A stretch of DNA of 56,639 nucleotides. Origin: Verrucomicrobiota bacterium (GTDB taxonomy: Bacteria; Verrucomicrobiota; Verrucomicrobiia; Limisphaerales; UBA1096). Shown piece after piece: positions 36,124-43,809 of the stretch. Each line of letters opens with the position of its first letter. Position 1 is the stretch's first letter. A program made the position numbers and the translations under genes. Below the pieces are notes generated by a model. The model was given only the letters and a program-made list of their open reading frames with translations. It made no database searches and had not been told where the DNA came from. Where the stretch lies: contig JACNJE010000114.1 in assembly GCA_014382705.1 (NCBI GenBank), positions 1-56,639 on the forward strand, in the 5' to 3' direction.

Positions 36124-37368
36124 TTACTTGCCGGAGACGTCGAGGCAGGTGAGGTCGCCGCGTGAGTTGCGGCAGTAGATGCGGCCGTTGGCGAGCACCG
36201 GCGTGGTCCAGCACTTCGGGCCGGTCACCTGGGCGCGGGAGATTTCTGTGAACGCATCGGCGTTGGCCTGCGCGACGATCAACTCGCCCTGATTGCTGAT
36301 GATGAGCAGTTTTTTGCCGATCGCCTGGACGGCGCCGAAGCCGCCGAAACTGGCCTCCTCCCACTGGACTTTACCGGTGGCCAGCTCGAGGCACTTGAGC
36401 GTGGCGCGGCCGGTGTTGCCATCGAACCCGTACACATGGCCGTCGATCAGCACGCACGGGTTGAAGTGGTTGCGCATGTTTTTGTTTTCCCAAAGCTTGG
36501 TCACCTTGTTGCCGTCGATTTTCAGCAGCGCGCAGCCGCGGTCGTATCCGGACGAGATGAACACCGTGTCGCCGATGAGAATGGGGTCGGCGGCGTTGGA
36601 GTCGTGCCTGGTTTTCCACGGATAACTCCAAAGCACGCTGCCGGTTTTCGGATCCACCGCGACGACTGCCTTGTGGGCGAACATCACCAATTCCCGGCGA
36701 CCGTCCCGGACGTTTGGCACGAACGATGAGTAGCTGGACGATTCGCGGCCGGTGCTCCACAGAATTTTGCCGGTTTTTTTGTCGAGCGCCGTGCCGCGCG
36801 CGCCAACGTTGACGAACAGCGTGTCGCCGATCACCAGCGGCGAGCCGGCGAAACCCCATGTCGGGCGTTTGGCTTCCAACTCCTCGGCGACATTTTTCTG
36901 CCAGATGACGTGGCCGTCGGCCGCGCCAAGACAGATCAACTGTCCGCGCTTGCCCAGCGTGTACACGCGGTCGCCGTCGACGGTCGGTGTGCCGCTTGGC
37001 CCGCCGGCGTAATACTTCGGGTCGAGCCTGGCCTCATAGGCGTGCGACCAGATCTGCTTGCCGGTTGCGGCGTCGAAACAAAACACGGAGTCTTTCTCTT
37101 CGCCCCGGCCGCGGCCGGAGTTGCCGAGCGTGTAAACCTTGCCGTTGGCGACGGACACCGACGAGAAGCCGGTGCCGACCTTGGCCTTCCACAGCCGCTT
37201 GGGGCCGTCGTCGGGCCACTCGGCGAGCCAGCCGGTCTCGGAGGAGATGCCGTTCAGGTCGGGGCCGCGCCAACGGGTCCAGTCGCCGGCGACGGGTTTG
37301 GCCAAACTGCTGAACAGGCCAAGCGCAACAAGGCCAAGCGAGAAGGAACGCACAAGAGAGAACGTCAT
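36124..37368 (-). CDS. Secreted PQQ-like beta-propeller repeat protein
   Basis: A 414-residue exported protein (signal peptide ending near VAG). The rest is a BamB/PQQ-dehydrogenase-like propeller with repeats of about 45 residues of the type D-x2-T-G-K-x-[IVL]-W (DAATGKQIWS, DKKTGKILWS, DPKTGSVLWSY, LATGKVQWE). It starts WTRWRGPDLNGIS, the common opening of the PVC outer-membrane-assembly/propeller proteins. No PQQ-binding disulfide or catalytic Asp is seen, so enzymatic activity is not claimed. It converges with the oxidoreductase operon, and its start is 77 bp from the first metal-box of the divergent transporter operon. Confidence 0.8.
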   Translation of the reverse strand: MTFSLVRSFSLGLVALGLFSSLAKPVAGDWTRWRGPDLNGISSETGWLAEWPDDGPKRLWKAKVGTGFSSVSVANGKVYTLGNSGRGRGEEKDSVFCFDAATGKQIWSHAYEARLDPKYYAGGPSGTPTVDGDRVYTLGKRGQLICLGAADGHVIWQKNVAEELEAKRPTWGFAGSPLVIGDTLFVNVGARGTALDKKTGKILWSTGRESSSYSSFVPNVRDGRRELVMFAHKAVVAVDPKTGSVLWSYPWKTRHDSNAADPILIGDTVFISSGYDRGCALLKIDGNKVTKLWENKNMRNHFNPCVLIDGHVYGFDGNTGRATLKCLELATGKVQWEEASFGGFGAVQAIGKKLLIISNQGELIVAQANADAFTEISRAQVTGPKCWTTPVLANGRIYCRNSRGDLTCLDVSGK

Positions 37369-37444
37369 GGCAGCGATGGGTAAACAACAGCCGCCGGGCA
37401 GTCAAACCACAAAGAGCCGTTTGGGGTCGCTTGGCCAAGCGGCA

Positions 37445-37470
37445 AAAAAGTTAGCCAAGACTAACTTTTT
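37445..37470. promoter_or_regulatory. Inverted-repeat operator box 1 (DtxR/MntR-like)
   Basis: A perfect inverted repeat: AAAAAGTTAG (37445-37454), a 6-bp centre CCAAGA, then CTAACTTTTT (37461-37470). The pattern (GTTAG ... CTAAC) resembles operators of DtxR-family metal regulators such as IdeR/DtxR. It lies three bases upstream of a -35 hexamer of the metal transporter operon. Confidence 0.65.
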
Positions 37471-37472
37471 GG

Positions 37473-37501
37473 TTGACCTTGCCAGCGTAAGGAAATATAG
37501 C
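37473..37501 (+). promoter_or_regulatory. Sigma-70-type promoter of the metal transporter operon
   Basis: TTGACC (37473-37478), 17-bp spacer, TATAGC (37496-37501). Box 1 abuts the -35 side and box 2 covers the -10, so occupancy of box 2 would block initiation. The start codon at 37580 leaves a leader of about 70 nt. Confidence 0.55.
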
Positions 37502-37516
37502 CTTGCCTAACTTTTG
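37491..37516. promoter_or_regulatory. Operator box 2, imperfect copy
   Basis: GAAATATAG, centre CCTTGC, then CTAACTTTT. The right arm is the same as in box 1; six of nine arm positions match on the left. The centre-to-centre distance to box 1 is 46 bp. Overlaps the -10 hexamer. Confidence 0.55.
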
Positions 37517-37579
37517 GCGGACACGCCGGTTTTTAAGGCTTTTTTCGCCTATACGGCCCGTCATCACACTTTTTTTATC

Positions 37580-38497
37580 ATGAAACGTACCTTGCTTTTG
37601 GCTATCGGATTGGTGGCTGTCTCGGCTTTCTCACAAGCCCAGGCAGCCAAGTTGAACGTCGTCACCACCACCACCATGGTGACCGACATGGTGAAGGAAA
37701 TCGGCGGCGAACGGGTGGAGGTGGTCGGCCTGATGGGGCCGGGCGTCGATCCGCACCTGTACAAGCCGGCCTCCGGCGACGTGGTGAAACTCCAGCGCGC
37801 CAAGGTCATTTTTTATTCCGGGCTGATGCTTGAGGGGCGCATGACTGACCTGTTTTTCCGCATGGCGCGGGCCGGCAAACTGGTCTACGCCGTCACCGAG
37901 TCGATCCCGGAAAAGGACCGGCTCGAGCCGCCGGAATTTGAGGGGCATTGGGATCCTCACATCTGGGGCGACCCGATCCTTTGGAGTAAATGCATCGTCA
38001 CCGTAGTCGATGGTTTGAGCAAGGCCGATCCCGCCGGTGCGGCGGACTACGCCAAGCGCGGCAAGTCAGCGATTGCGTCGTATGAGGCGATGCGGGACTG
38101 GGCGCTCAAGCGCATTGCTGCCGTACCAAGGGAGCAGCGCATCCTCGTCACCAGTCACGACGCGTTCAATTATTTTGGCCAAGCGTTCGGTTTTCAGGTT
38201 GTCGCGGTGCAGGGCTTGTCCACAGTGACTGAGGCCGGTCTGGCTGACATCGCCAAGACAGTGGACTTCATCAAGCAAAAGAAAATCAAGGCGATCTTCG
38301 TCGAGAGCAGTGTCAACCCCGCCGCGATCGAGCGGGTGAGCAAGGATGCCGGCGTAAAGATCGGCGGCGAGTTGTTCTCCGACGCCTGCGGCAGGGCGGG
38401 AGACATCCACGAGGCGCACGGCGAGAAGTACGACGTCGGCACGTTCGTTGGGATGATCAAGCACAACGTCAACACGGTCGTCGATGCCCTCAAGTAA
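37580..38497 (+). CDS. Metal ABC transporter substrate-binding protein (TroA/ZnuA family)
   Basis: Periplasmic binding protein, cluster A-I, for Zn/Mn/Fe ions. The 305-residue product has a signal peptide ending near AQA (residue 22). By eye the four metal ligands are His59 (GVDPHLYKP), His127 (WDPHIWGDP), His193 (VTSHDAFNYF) and an Asp in LFSDACG, a His3-Asp set as in Treponema TroA. There is no long His-rich loop, which argues against a ZnuA-type zinc specialist. ATG 37580 lies 64 bp after box 2. First gene of the operon with porin, ATPase and two permeases. The metal cannot be fixed by sequence. Confidence 0.88.
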   Translation: MKRTLLLAIGLVAVSAFSQAQAAKLNVVTTTTMVTDMVKEIGGERVEVVGLMGPGVDPHLYKPASGDVVKLQRAKVIFYSGLMLEGRMTDLFFRMARAGKLVYAVTESIPEKDRLEPPEFEGHWDPHIWGDPILWSKCIVTVVDGLSKADPAGAADYAKRGKSAIASYEAMRDWALKRIAAVPREQRILVTSHDAFNYFGQAFGFQVVAVQGLSTVTEAGLADIAKTVDFIKQKKIKAIFVESSVNPAAIERVSKDAGVKIGGELFSDACGRAGDIHEAHGEKYDVGTFVGMIKHNVNTVVDALK

Positions 38498-38515
38498 TCC
38501 TCAACGTTTCGAGCA

Positions 38516-39694
38516 TTGAAATTCAATTCCATTATTCTGGCAGGCATCCTGTCGTTGTCTCATTCAACTGCGGGTGAGTTCACCACGTACAGGAACGGGC
38601 AGGGCATCGACCTGTTTTTGGACTACACCGGCGAGGTGATGAGCAACGTCTCCGGCGGGGACCACACCGGCACCGGATACAATGGTCTGGCCTCATTCGG
38701 CATCGAGGCAGATCTTGGCCAAGCGCTTGGTTTGGAAGGGGTTACGATGCGTCTGAGCGGCATGGATTTGCACGGTTCCGGCATCGGCAGCCACGTCGGC
38801 GACATGATGGGCGCAAGCAACATCGAGGGCTACGGCAGTGCGCGGCTGTACGAGTCGTGGGTGGAGAAATCGTTCGCCGCCGGGACGCTGAGTCTGCGCC
38901 TTGGCCTGCTGTTGGCCGACGAGGAATTCTCGACGCTCGACACCACCGGCCCGTTCCTCAATGCGACCTTCGGCTGGCCGGAGTTCATCTCGATGAACAC
39001 CGTCAACACCGGCCCGGCGTTTTACATCCCGGCGCTGGGCGCACGGCTGCTGTGGGAGCCGAACGAGACATGGTACGGCCAAGTTGGCGTTTACGATGGC
39101 GATAGCTTCGACTCGCCGGTCGGCGACGACAGGGTCAACCGGCACGGCTTGCATTTGGAATTGGGCAACGGCCAAGGCACGTTCGGCATGGCCGAGGTGG
39201 GCTACCGACACAACCAAGCGGAGGATGCCGACGGACTCTCCGGCACGTACAAACTCGGTGGCTGGTGGCACTCGGGCGAGTTTGACGACTTCCGAGGTGG
39301 CGCGTCACACGAGGGAATACAGGGCGTGTACGCGTCCGGCGAGCAGATGGTGTATCGCGAGTATGGCGACCAAGGCTTGAGCCTGTTTGTTCGCGCCGGC
39401 TTCGCGCCGGAAGATCGCAGCGAGGTGGAACACAGTTTTCAGGTCGGCGCGAGTTACGTCGGGTTGTTCCCCGGCCGCGACATCGACAAGGTGGCGCTTG
39501 GCCTGTCGCACGCGAACATCAGCAGTGAACTCCCCGGACGAACGACGGAGACCGCGGTTGAGTTGGCGTATGAGTATGTGATGAGCGACGATTTCACAAT
39601 TCAGCCAAGCGTGCAGTGGATCGGCGACCCCGGCGCAACCGGCGAACTGGACGATGCGCTCGTGCTTGGCCTGCGGGTCAACTTGAGTTTTTAA
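38516..39694 (+). CDS. OprB-like porin encoded inside the metal-uptake operon
   Basis: A predicted outer-membrane beta-barrel of 392 residues: short signal peptide ending near STAG, alternating amphipathic strands, and a C-terminal Phe (LGLRVNLSF) as required for Bam insertion. Segments such as WVEKSF...LRLGLLLADEEF, FISMNTVNTGPAFYIP, and WYGQVGVYDGDSFD resemble carbohydrate-selective OprB porins. The start is TTG 38516, 18 bp after the binding-protein stop; the ATPase begins 1 bp after its stop. The position implies it serves as the outer-membrane entry channel for the metal or metal complex. That is inference. Confidence 0.75.
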   Translation: MKFNSIILAGILSLSHSTAGEFTTYRNGQGIDLFLDYTGEVMSNVSGGDHTGTGYNGLASFGIEADLGQALGLEGVTMRLSGMDLHGSGIGSHVGDMMGASNIEGYGSARLYESWVEKSFAAGTLSLRLGLLLADEEFSTLDTTGPFLNATFGWPEFISMNTVNTGPAFYIPALGARLLWEPNETWYGQVGVYDGDSFDSPVGDDRVNRHGLHLELGNGQGTFGMAEVGYRHNQAEDADGLSGTYKLGGWWHSGEFDDFRGGASHEGIQGVYASGEQMVYREYGDQGLSLFVRAGFAPEDRSEVEHSFQVGASYVGLFPGRDIDKVALGLSHANISSELPGRTTETAVELAYEYVMSDDFTIQPSVQWIGDPGATGELDDALVLGLRVNLSF

Positions 39695-39695
39695 C

Positions 39696-40481
39696 ATGGC
39701 CGACACTCCGGCAACCAACGGTGTAAACTTCCCGCTTGAGATTCACGACCTGACGGCCGGGTATCACAAAAAGCCGGTGTTGTGGGGCATCGACCTACAG
39801 GTGCCCAAGGGCAAACTGGTCGGCATTGTCGGGCCGAACGGTGCCGGGAAATCGACGCTCATCAAGGCCATCATGGGCCTCGTGCCGCCGAGCAGCGGGT
39901 GGGTGAAAATCTTCGGAAAACCGTACAATGAAAACCGCCGCCGTGTGGGCTATGTGCCTCAGCGCGAGTCGGTTGACTGGGACTTCCCGGTCACGGTGAT
40001 GGACGTGGTGATGATGGGACGCTACGGCCATGTCGGCTGGTTTAAGCGGCCCAACAAAGCCGATCGCGAGATTGCCCGCGACTGCCTCGACAAGGTGAAG
40101 ATGCTGCCGTTCGCCAAGCGGCAGATTTCCAACCTGAGCGGCGGGCAGCAGCAACGTGTTTTTCTGGCGCGCGCGTTGGCGCAGGAGAGCGACATTTATT
40201 TCATGGACGAACCGTTCGCCGGCGTGGATGCCGCGACCGAGACGGCAATCATCGCGCTGCTGCATGAGCTTCGCGAAAAAGGCAAGACGCTGTTGGTGGT
40301 GCATCACGATTTGCCGACGGCGCGCAATTATTTCGATCAACTGCTGCTGCTCAACATGCGGGTGGTGGCGTACGGCGAGACGGAGGAGGTGTTCACATAC
40401 GACCTGTTGCAGAAAACCTACGGCGGCCGATTGACGATTCTTTCTGAGGTCGCGGATGCCGTGGGGCAGCGCGCCAAGTAA
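39696..40481 (+). CDS. Metal ABC transporter ATPase
   Basis: Cytoplasmic ATP-binding subunit, 261 residues, of the manganese/zinc/iron chelate family. Walker A is GPNGAGKSTL (about 45-54), Q-loop YVPQRESVDWDFP, signature LSGGQQQRV, Walker B IYFMDEPFAGVD, and His-loop VHHDL. The YVPQ...VDWDFP sequence is typical of MntB/TroB/ZnuC-type ATPases. The ATG at 39696 is one base after the porin stop. Its partners are the permeases downstream. Confidence 0.93.
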   Translation: MADTPATNGVNFPLEIHDLTAGYHKKPVLWGIDLQVPKGKLVGIVGPNGAGKSTLIKAIMGLVPPSSGWVKIFGKPYNENRRRVGYVPQRESVDWDFPVTVMDVVMMGRYGHVGWFKRPNKADREIARDCLDKVKMLPFAKRQISNLSGGQQQRVFLARALAQESDIYFMDEPFAGVDAATETAIIALLHELREKGKTLLVVHHDLPTARNYFDQLLLLNMRVVAYGETEEVFTYDLLQKTYGGRLTILSEVADAVGQRAK

Positions 40482-40564
40482 CCGATGATCGCCCGGCGAC
40501 CAACCTTGGCCGTTCTACAATCAACGAGGTGAGACGGAACCTGCACAACTAAAAATGGTCTCTC

Positions 40565-42160
40565 TTGAAATCTGAAACTGCATATTTGAAACCCACCGCT
40601 CACCCTCATCCAGCCTGCGGCCACCTTCTCCCTGAGGGAGCAGGAATCAAACGGGCCGCGCTTGGCTGGCTGGCTGTGTGGGTGGTGTTGGCGCTTGTGC
40701 CGGAGAGCGCTTGGTCGGCAAAGATCGGCGACGTGGCGGAGGAGTCGTCGCTTGGCCAACAGGCGTTTCGTTTTCTATCGTTCCGCGATCCGTCAGTGCG
40801 CTACGCAGTGATAGGCTCGGTGATGCTCGGCATCTCGTGCGGGTTGCTGGGTTGCTTCATCGTGGTGCGCAAGATGGCGCTCGTCGGCGACACGTTGTCG
40901 CACGCGGTACTGCCCGGTGTGGCGCTTGGCTTTCTGTGTTCCGGTGTGAGTGCCAGCGGGTTGTTTGACTGGAGTTTTGAAGTGGCCAACATCACCAAGA
41001 ATCCGGCGCTGATTTTTTGTGGCGCGGTGGTGGCCGGGGTGGCCGGGACGTTTCTTGTCAACACGCTGAAACAGACGACCAAGATCAAGGAGGACTCGGC
41101 GCTTGGCCTGACGCTGGCGTCGTTTTTCGCCGTGGGCATCTGTCTGCTGACGATGATCCAGGGCCTGGAAACCGGCAACAAGAGTGGCATCGACAAGTTC
41201 ATGTTCGGCCAGGCGGCGGCGATTGGCGAGGATGACATCCGGCTGATGCTCGGGGTCACGCTGCTGATCGTGGCGGTGGTGTTTCTGTTTTACAAGGAGC
41301 TGCTGGTGACGAGCTTTGACGCCGGGTTTGCCCGGTCGATCGCGCTGCCGAGCCAGTGGATTCATCACGGGTTGATGCTGCTGGTGGCGTTCGCGGTGGT
41401 GATCGCGCTGCAGGCGGTGGGTGTGGTGCTGGTATCGGCGATGCTGATCACCCCGGCGGCGGCGGCGTATCTGCTGACCGATCGCATGCACCGGATGCTG
41501 TTTTTGGCAGTGGGTTTCGGCGTGGTGTCGGGAGTGCTTGGCGCGTTCATTTCGTTCCTCAAGCCGAACATCCCGACCGGGCCGTGCATGGTGCTGGGCG
41601 CGAGCGCGGTGTTCGCGGTGGCGTTCTTTGGCGGGCCAAGGCACGGGGTGCTGACCCGCTGGTGGCGGCATGTGTCGCGCTCAAAACGGGTGCAGCGGGA
41701 GAACACCCTCAAGGCGCTGTTTCAGGTTTTGGAACGGCGTGATGCCCAGCCGGAGGAAAGTGTTTCGCTGAAGGAGTTGGCCGAGCGCCGCCGCGAAACG
41801 CTCGACGACGTGTCCGGCCAAGCGAGCGCGCTGAAACAACACGGGCTCGTCACGCTGCACGAGGAGGGCAACAAGATTTTGTTTACGCCAAGCGGCTGGC
41901 AGCTCGCCTGCACGATCGTCCGTAATCATCGGTTGTGGGAGTTGTACCTGACCAACGAGGCCAACATTGCTCCCGACCATGTGCACGACGATGCCGAGCA
42001 AATCGAGCACGTGCTCGGGGATGACGTCGTGCGCGAGCTTGAGCGGATGCTCGACGACACGACACGCGATCCGCACGGCAGAGCCATCCCCGGCTTTGCG
42101 GATATTCATAAACCGTTCGCACCGTCCGCCCCGGGGCCAAGCGGGTACGGGAGGAGTTGA
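40565..42160 (+). CDS. Metal ABC permease fused to a DtxR/MntR-like repressor domain
   Basis: A 531-residue fusion. Residues about 35-370 are an ABC-3-type metal permease (RKMALVGDTLSHAVLPGVALG, FYKELLVTSFDAG, LVSAMLITPAAAA). From about 375 follows a winged helix (ELAERRRETLDDVSGQASAL, then HGLVTLHEEGNKILFTPSG) and a dimerisation/metal domain (NHRLWELYL, HDDAEQIEHVL), as in MntR/DtxR. By eye the MntR ligands His77, Glu99, Glu102 and His103 have counterparts, but Asp8 and Glu11 appear as Asn and Lys. Start unclear: TTG 40565 reads through a hairpin repeat (PHPACGHLLPEGAG); GTG 40676 would begin in the first helix. One base overlap with the next gene. Confidence 0.87.
   Translation: MKSETAYLKPTAHPHPACGHLLPEGAGIKRAALGWLAVWVVLALVPESAWSAKIGDVAEESSLGQQAFRFLSFRDPSVRYAVIGSVMLGISCGLLGCFIVVRKMALVGDTLSHAVLPGVALGFLCSGVSASGLFDWSFEVANITKNPALIFCGAVVAGVAGTFLVNTLKQTTKIKEDSALGLTLASFFAVGICLLTMIQGLETGNKSGIDKFMFGQAAAIGEDDIRLMLGVTLLIVAVVFLFYKELLVTSFDAGFARSIALPSQWIHHGLMLLVAFAVVIALQAVGVVLVSAMLITPAAAAYLLTDRMHRMLFLAVGFGVVSGVLGAFISFLKPNIPTGPCMVLGASAVFAVAFFGGPRHGVLTRWWRHVSRSKRVQRENTLKALFQVLERRDAQPEESVSLKELAERRRETLDDVSGQASALKQHGLVTLHEEGNKILFTPSGWQLACTIVRNHRLWELYLTNEANIAPDHVHDDAEQIEHVLGDDVVRELERMLDDTTRDPHGRAIPGFADIHKPFAPSAPGPSGYGRS
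40599..40667. repeat. Dispersed hairpin repeat at the start of the permease gene
   Basis: CTCACCCTCATCCAGCCTGC...CTTCTCCCTGAGGGAG, matching 18904-18971 over about 65 bp, including the trailing CGCGCTTGGC. Here it lies in frame upstream of the hydrophobic signal-like helix, so it may have displaced the native start codon. Confidence 0.7.
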
Positions 42161-43212
42161 TGAGCGAATTCATCCCAGCGTTCGAGTGGCAGCGGGTCAT
42201 GGTCGAGCCGTGGGCGGAGAATTTGTCGACGACATTCTGGATCGTGCTGATGGGCTTCCTGATTACCGCCGCGTGCGGGTTGATTGGCAACTACCTCATC
42301 CTCCGCCGCATGGCGCTGGTGGGCGACGCGATCAGCCACAGCGTGCTGCCCGGGCTGGCGATCGCTTTTTTGCTCTCGCACAGCCTCAACACGCTGCCGA
42401 TGTTCATCGGGGCGCTCGGGGCTGGTATCTTGACCACGGTGCTGATCGAGTTGATCCACAAAAAAACCCGCGTCAAGCAGGACTCGGCGATCGGGATCAC
42501 CTTCTCGACGCTGTTCGCCATCGGCGTGATTTTAATCAGTTTCGGGCAGACGGACGCGGTGCATCTCGACGCCGAGTGCGTGCTGTACGGCGAGATCGCG
42601 TTCGTGCCGCTGGACCTCGTGCAGACCGAGCTGGGGCCGGGGGCGTTGTCGGTGGTGGAGAAAATCCCGGGCCTCAACTCGGAAATATTTCTCAACGGAA
42701 ACCGGCTGACCATCGCGCCGCCCTCGGTTATCCGCATGGCCGTCGTCACTGGCATCACGTTGCTGTTGATCGTGGTATTTTACAAGGAACTGCTGGTGAC
42801 GAGTTTTGACTCCGGTCTGTCGTCGTCGCTGGGCATCAACTCCACCGTCGTGCATTACGCGCTGATGGCGATGCTCTCGGTGATTATCGTCAGCGCGTTC
42901 GAGGCGGTCGGCGCAATCCTGGTGATCGCGATGCTGATCCTGCCTGGGGCAACGGCGTCACTGCTGGCGCACCGGTTGCCGCCGATGTTTGGCATCACCG
43001 TCGTTCATGCGCTGCTAAGCGCGGTGGGCGGCATCCACCTGGCCACATGGCTGAACTGCTCCCCCGCCGGGGCGATGGTGGTCGCCGGCTCGGTGCTGTT
43101 TGGATTGGCGTGGGTGTTCAGCCCAAGCCAAGGCCTGCTCCGCCGCTGGCTCGGCCGCGAACTGGATGAACTCAATGAGGAGGAACTCGACCGCTTGGCC
43201 AAGGGGGTTTGA
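42160..43212 (+). CDS. Second metal ABC transporter permease
   Basis: Inner-membrane permease of 350 residues, ABC-3 family, without a repressor domain. It shows LILRRMALVGDAISHSVLPGLAIAF and FYKELLVTSFDSGLS, parallel to the first permease, then AILVIAMLILPGATASLL. The two permeases probably form a heterodimer with two ATPase copies. ATG 42160 overlaps the upstream stop (TGATG) and has AGGAG just before it. The C-terminus (LDRLAKGV) ends in palindrome-encoded residues. Confidence 0.9.
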   Translation: MSEFIPAFEWQRVMVEPWAENLSTTFWIVLMGFLITAACGLIGNYLILRRMALVGDAISHSVLPGLAIAFLLSHSLNTLPMFIGALGAGILTTVLIELIHKKTRVKQDSAIGITFSTLFAIGVILISFGQTDAVHLDAECVLYGEIAFVPLDLVQTELGPGALSVVEKIPGLNSEIFLNGNRLTIAPPSVIRMAVVTGITLLLIVVFYKELLVTSFDSGLSSSLGINSTVVHYALMAMLSVIIVSAFEAVGAILVIAMLILPGATASLLAHRLPPMFGITVVHALLSAVGGIHLATWLNCSPAGAMVVAGSVLFGLAWVFSPSQGLLRRWLGRELDELNEEELDRLAKGV

Positions 43213-43408
43213 ACAGTTTCATGTCGGGACACGGATTTCACGGATTCTCGGGGTGAGTTTTCGATTTTACATGGATGGACAGGATGGATAGGAGGAAAAA
43301 AGAGATCCTGTCAATCTTGTCCATCCATGTTTGATTTTTGTGTCCTGCTTTTCCCCCATTTTATTCGTGTCGATTGGCGTCCATTCGCGGTTTCTCCCGC
43401 TTGGGTAC
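43213..43408. other. Intergenic stretch with long inverted repeat
   Basis: No gene seen. ACATGGATGGACA near 43270 pairs with TGTCCATCCATGT near 43318-43330, around GGATGGATAGG and ATCCTGTCAATCTTG. This GACAGGAT/TGTCCATC sequence type is often scattered in PVC genomes (my recollection). A terminator for a rightward transcript is possible but there is no T tract. Confidence 0.4.
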
Positions 43409-43440
43409 AAAAAAAGGGACTCGCTTGGAGTCCCTTTAAA
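43409..43440 (-). terminator. Terminator of rpmB
   Basis: Read leftward: AAAGGGACTC / GAGTCCCTTT, 10-bp perfect stem (arms 43413-43422 and 43428-43437) with loop CAAGC, followed by seven T on the minus strand (43409-43415 read as A on plus). It is 17 bp after the rpmB stop. Confidence 0.85.
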
Positions 43441-43457
43441 TTTGCTGTTGCCTTGGC

Positions 43458-43715
43458 TCAGGCGTCGGCCTTTTTCCAAGTGCGCTTGGGCGGCTTGGTG
43501 ACGAGGCCCTTCTTGATGGCCTTGGCGGTGACGCGGATGTATTTCACCTCGCCATCGACGAGGGCCTTGACGCGCTGCAGGTTCGGCAGGAAACGGCGCT
43601 TCACGACCTTGGTGACGTGCATGCCGATGCCGCCCTTTTTCTTGGCCTTGCCGCTGCGGCGAATGCGGCTTCCCGTGACGGGGCCGGTGCCGGTTAGTTG
43701 ACAAACTCTGGACAT
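43458..43715 (-). CDS. rpmB: 50S ribosomal protein bL28
   Basis: A basic 85-residue ribosomal protein of the large subunit. The N-terminus SRVCQLTGTGPVTGSRIRRSGKAKKKG corresponds to bL28 (one Cys visible where some bacteria keep a zinc-binding set). The middle RRFLPNLQRV and C-terminal VTAKAIKKGL are family-typical. ATG 43715 lies 95 bp from the start-side of the CotH gene's end; it has a good terminator and stands alone on the minus strand. Confidence 0.93.
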   Translation of the reverse strand: MSRVCQLTGTGPVTGSRIRRSGKAKKKGGIGMHVTKVVKRRFLPNLQRVKALVDGEVKYIRVTAKAIKKGLVTKPPKRTWKKADA

Positions 43716-43809
43716 TTTGTGCCTCCCTTCGGTTAAGGGGCAGCGGAGCGTACCGGAAAAAACCGCCGTGACAAGCCCTTTTTCCAGCCTGTTTTTCGGT
43801 GGAACAGGC

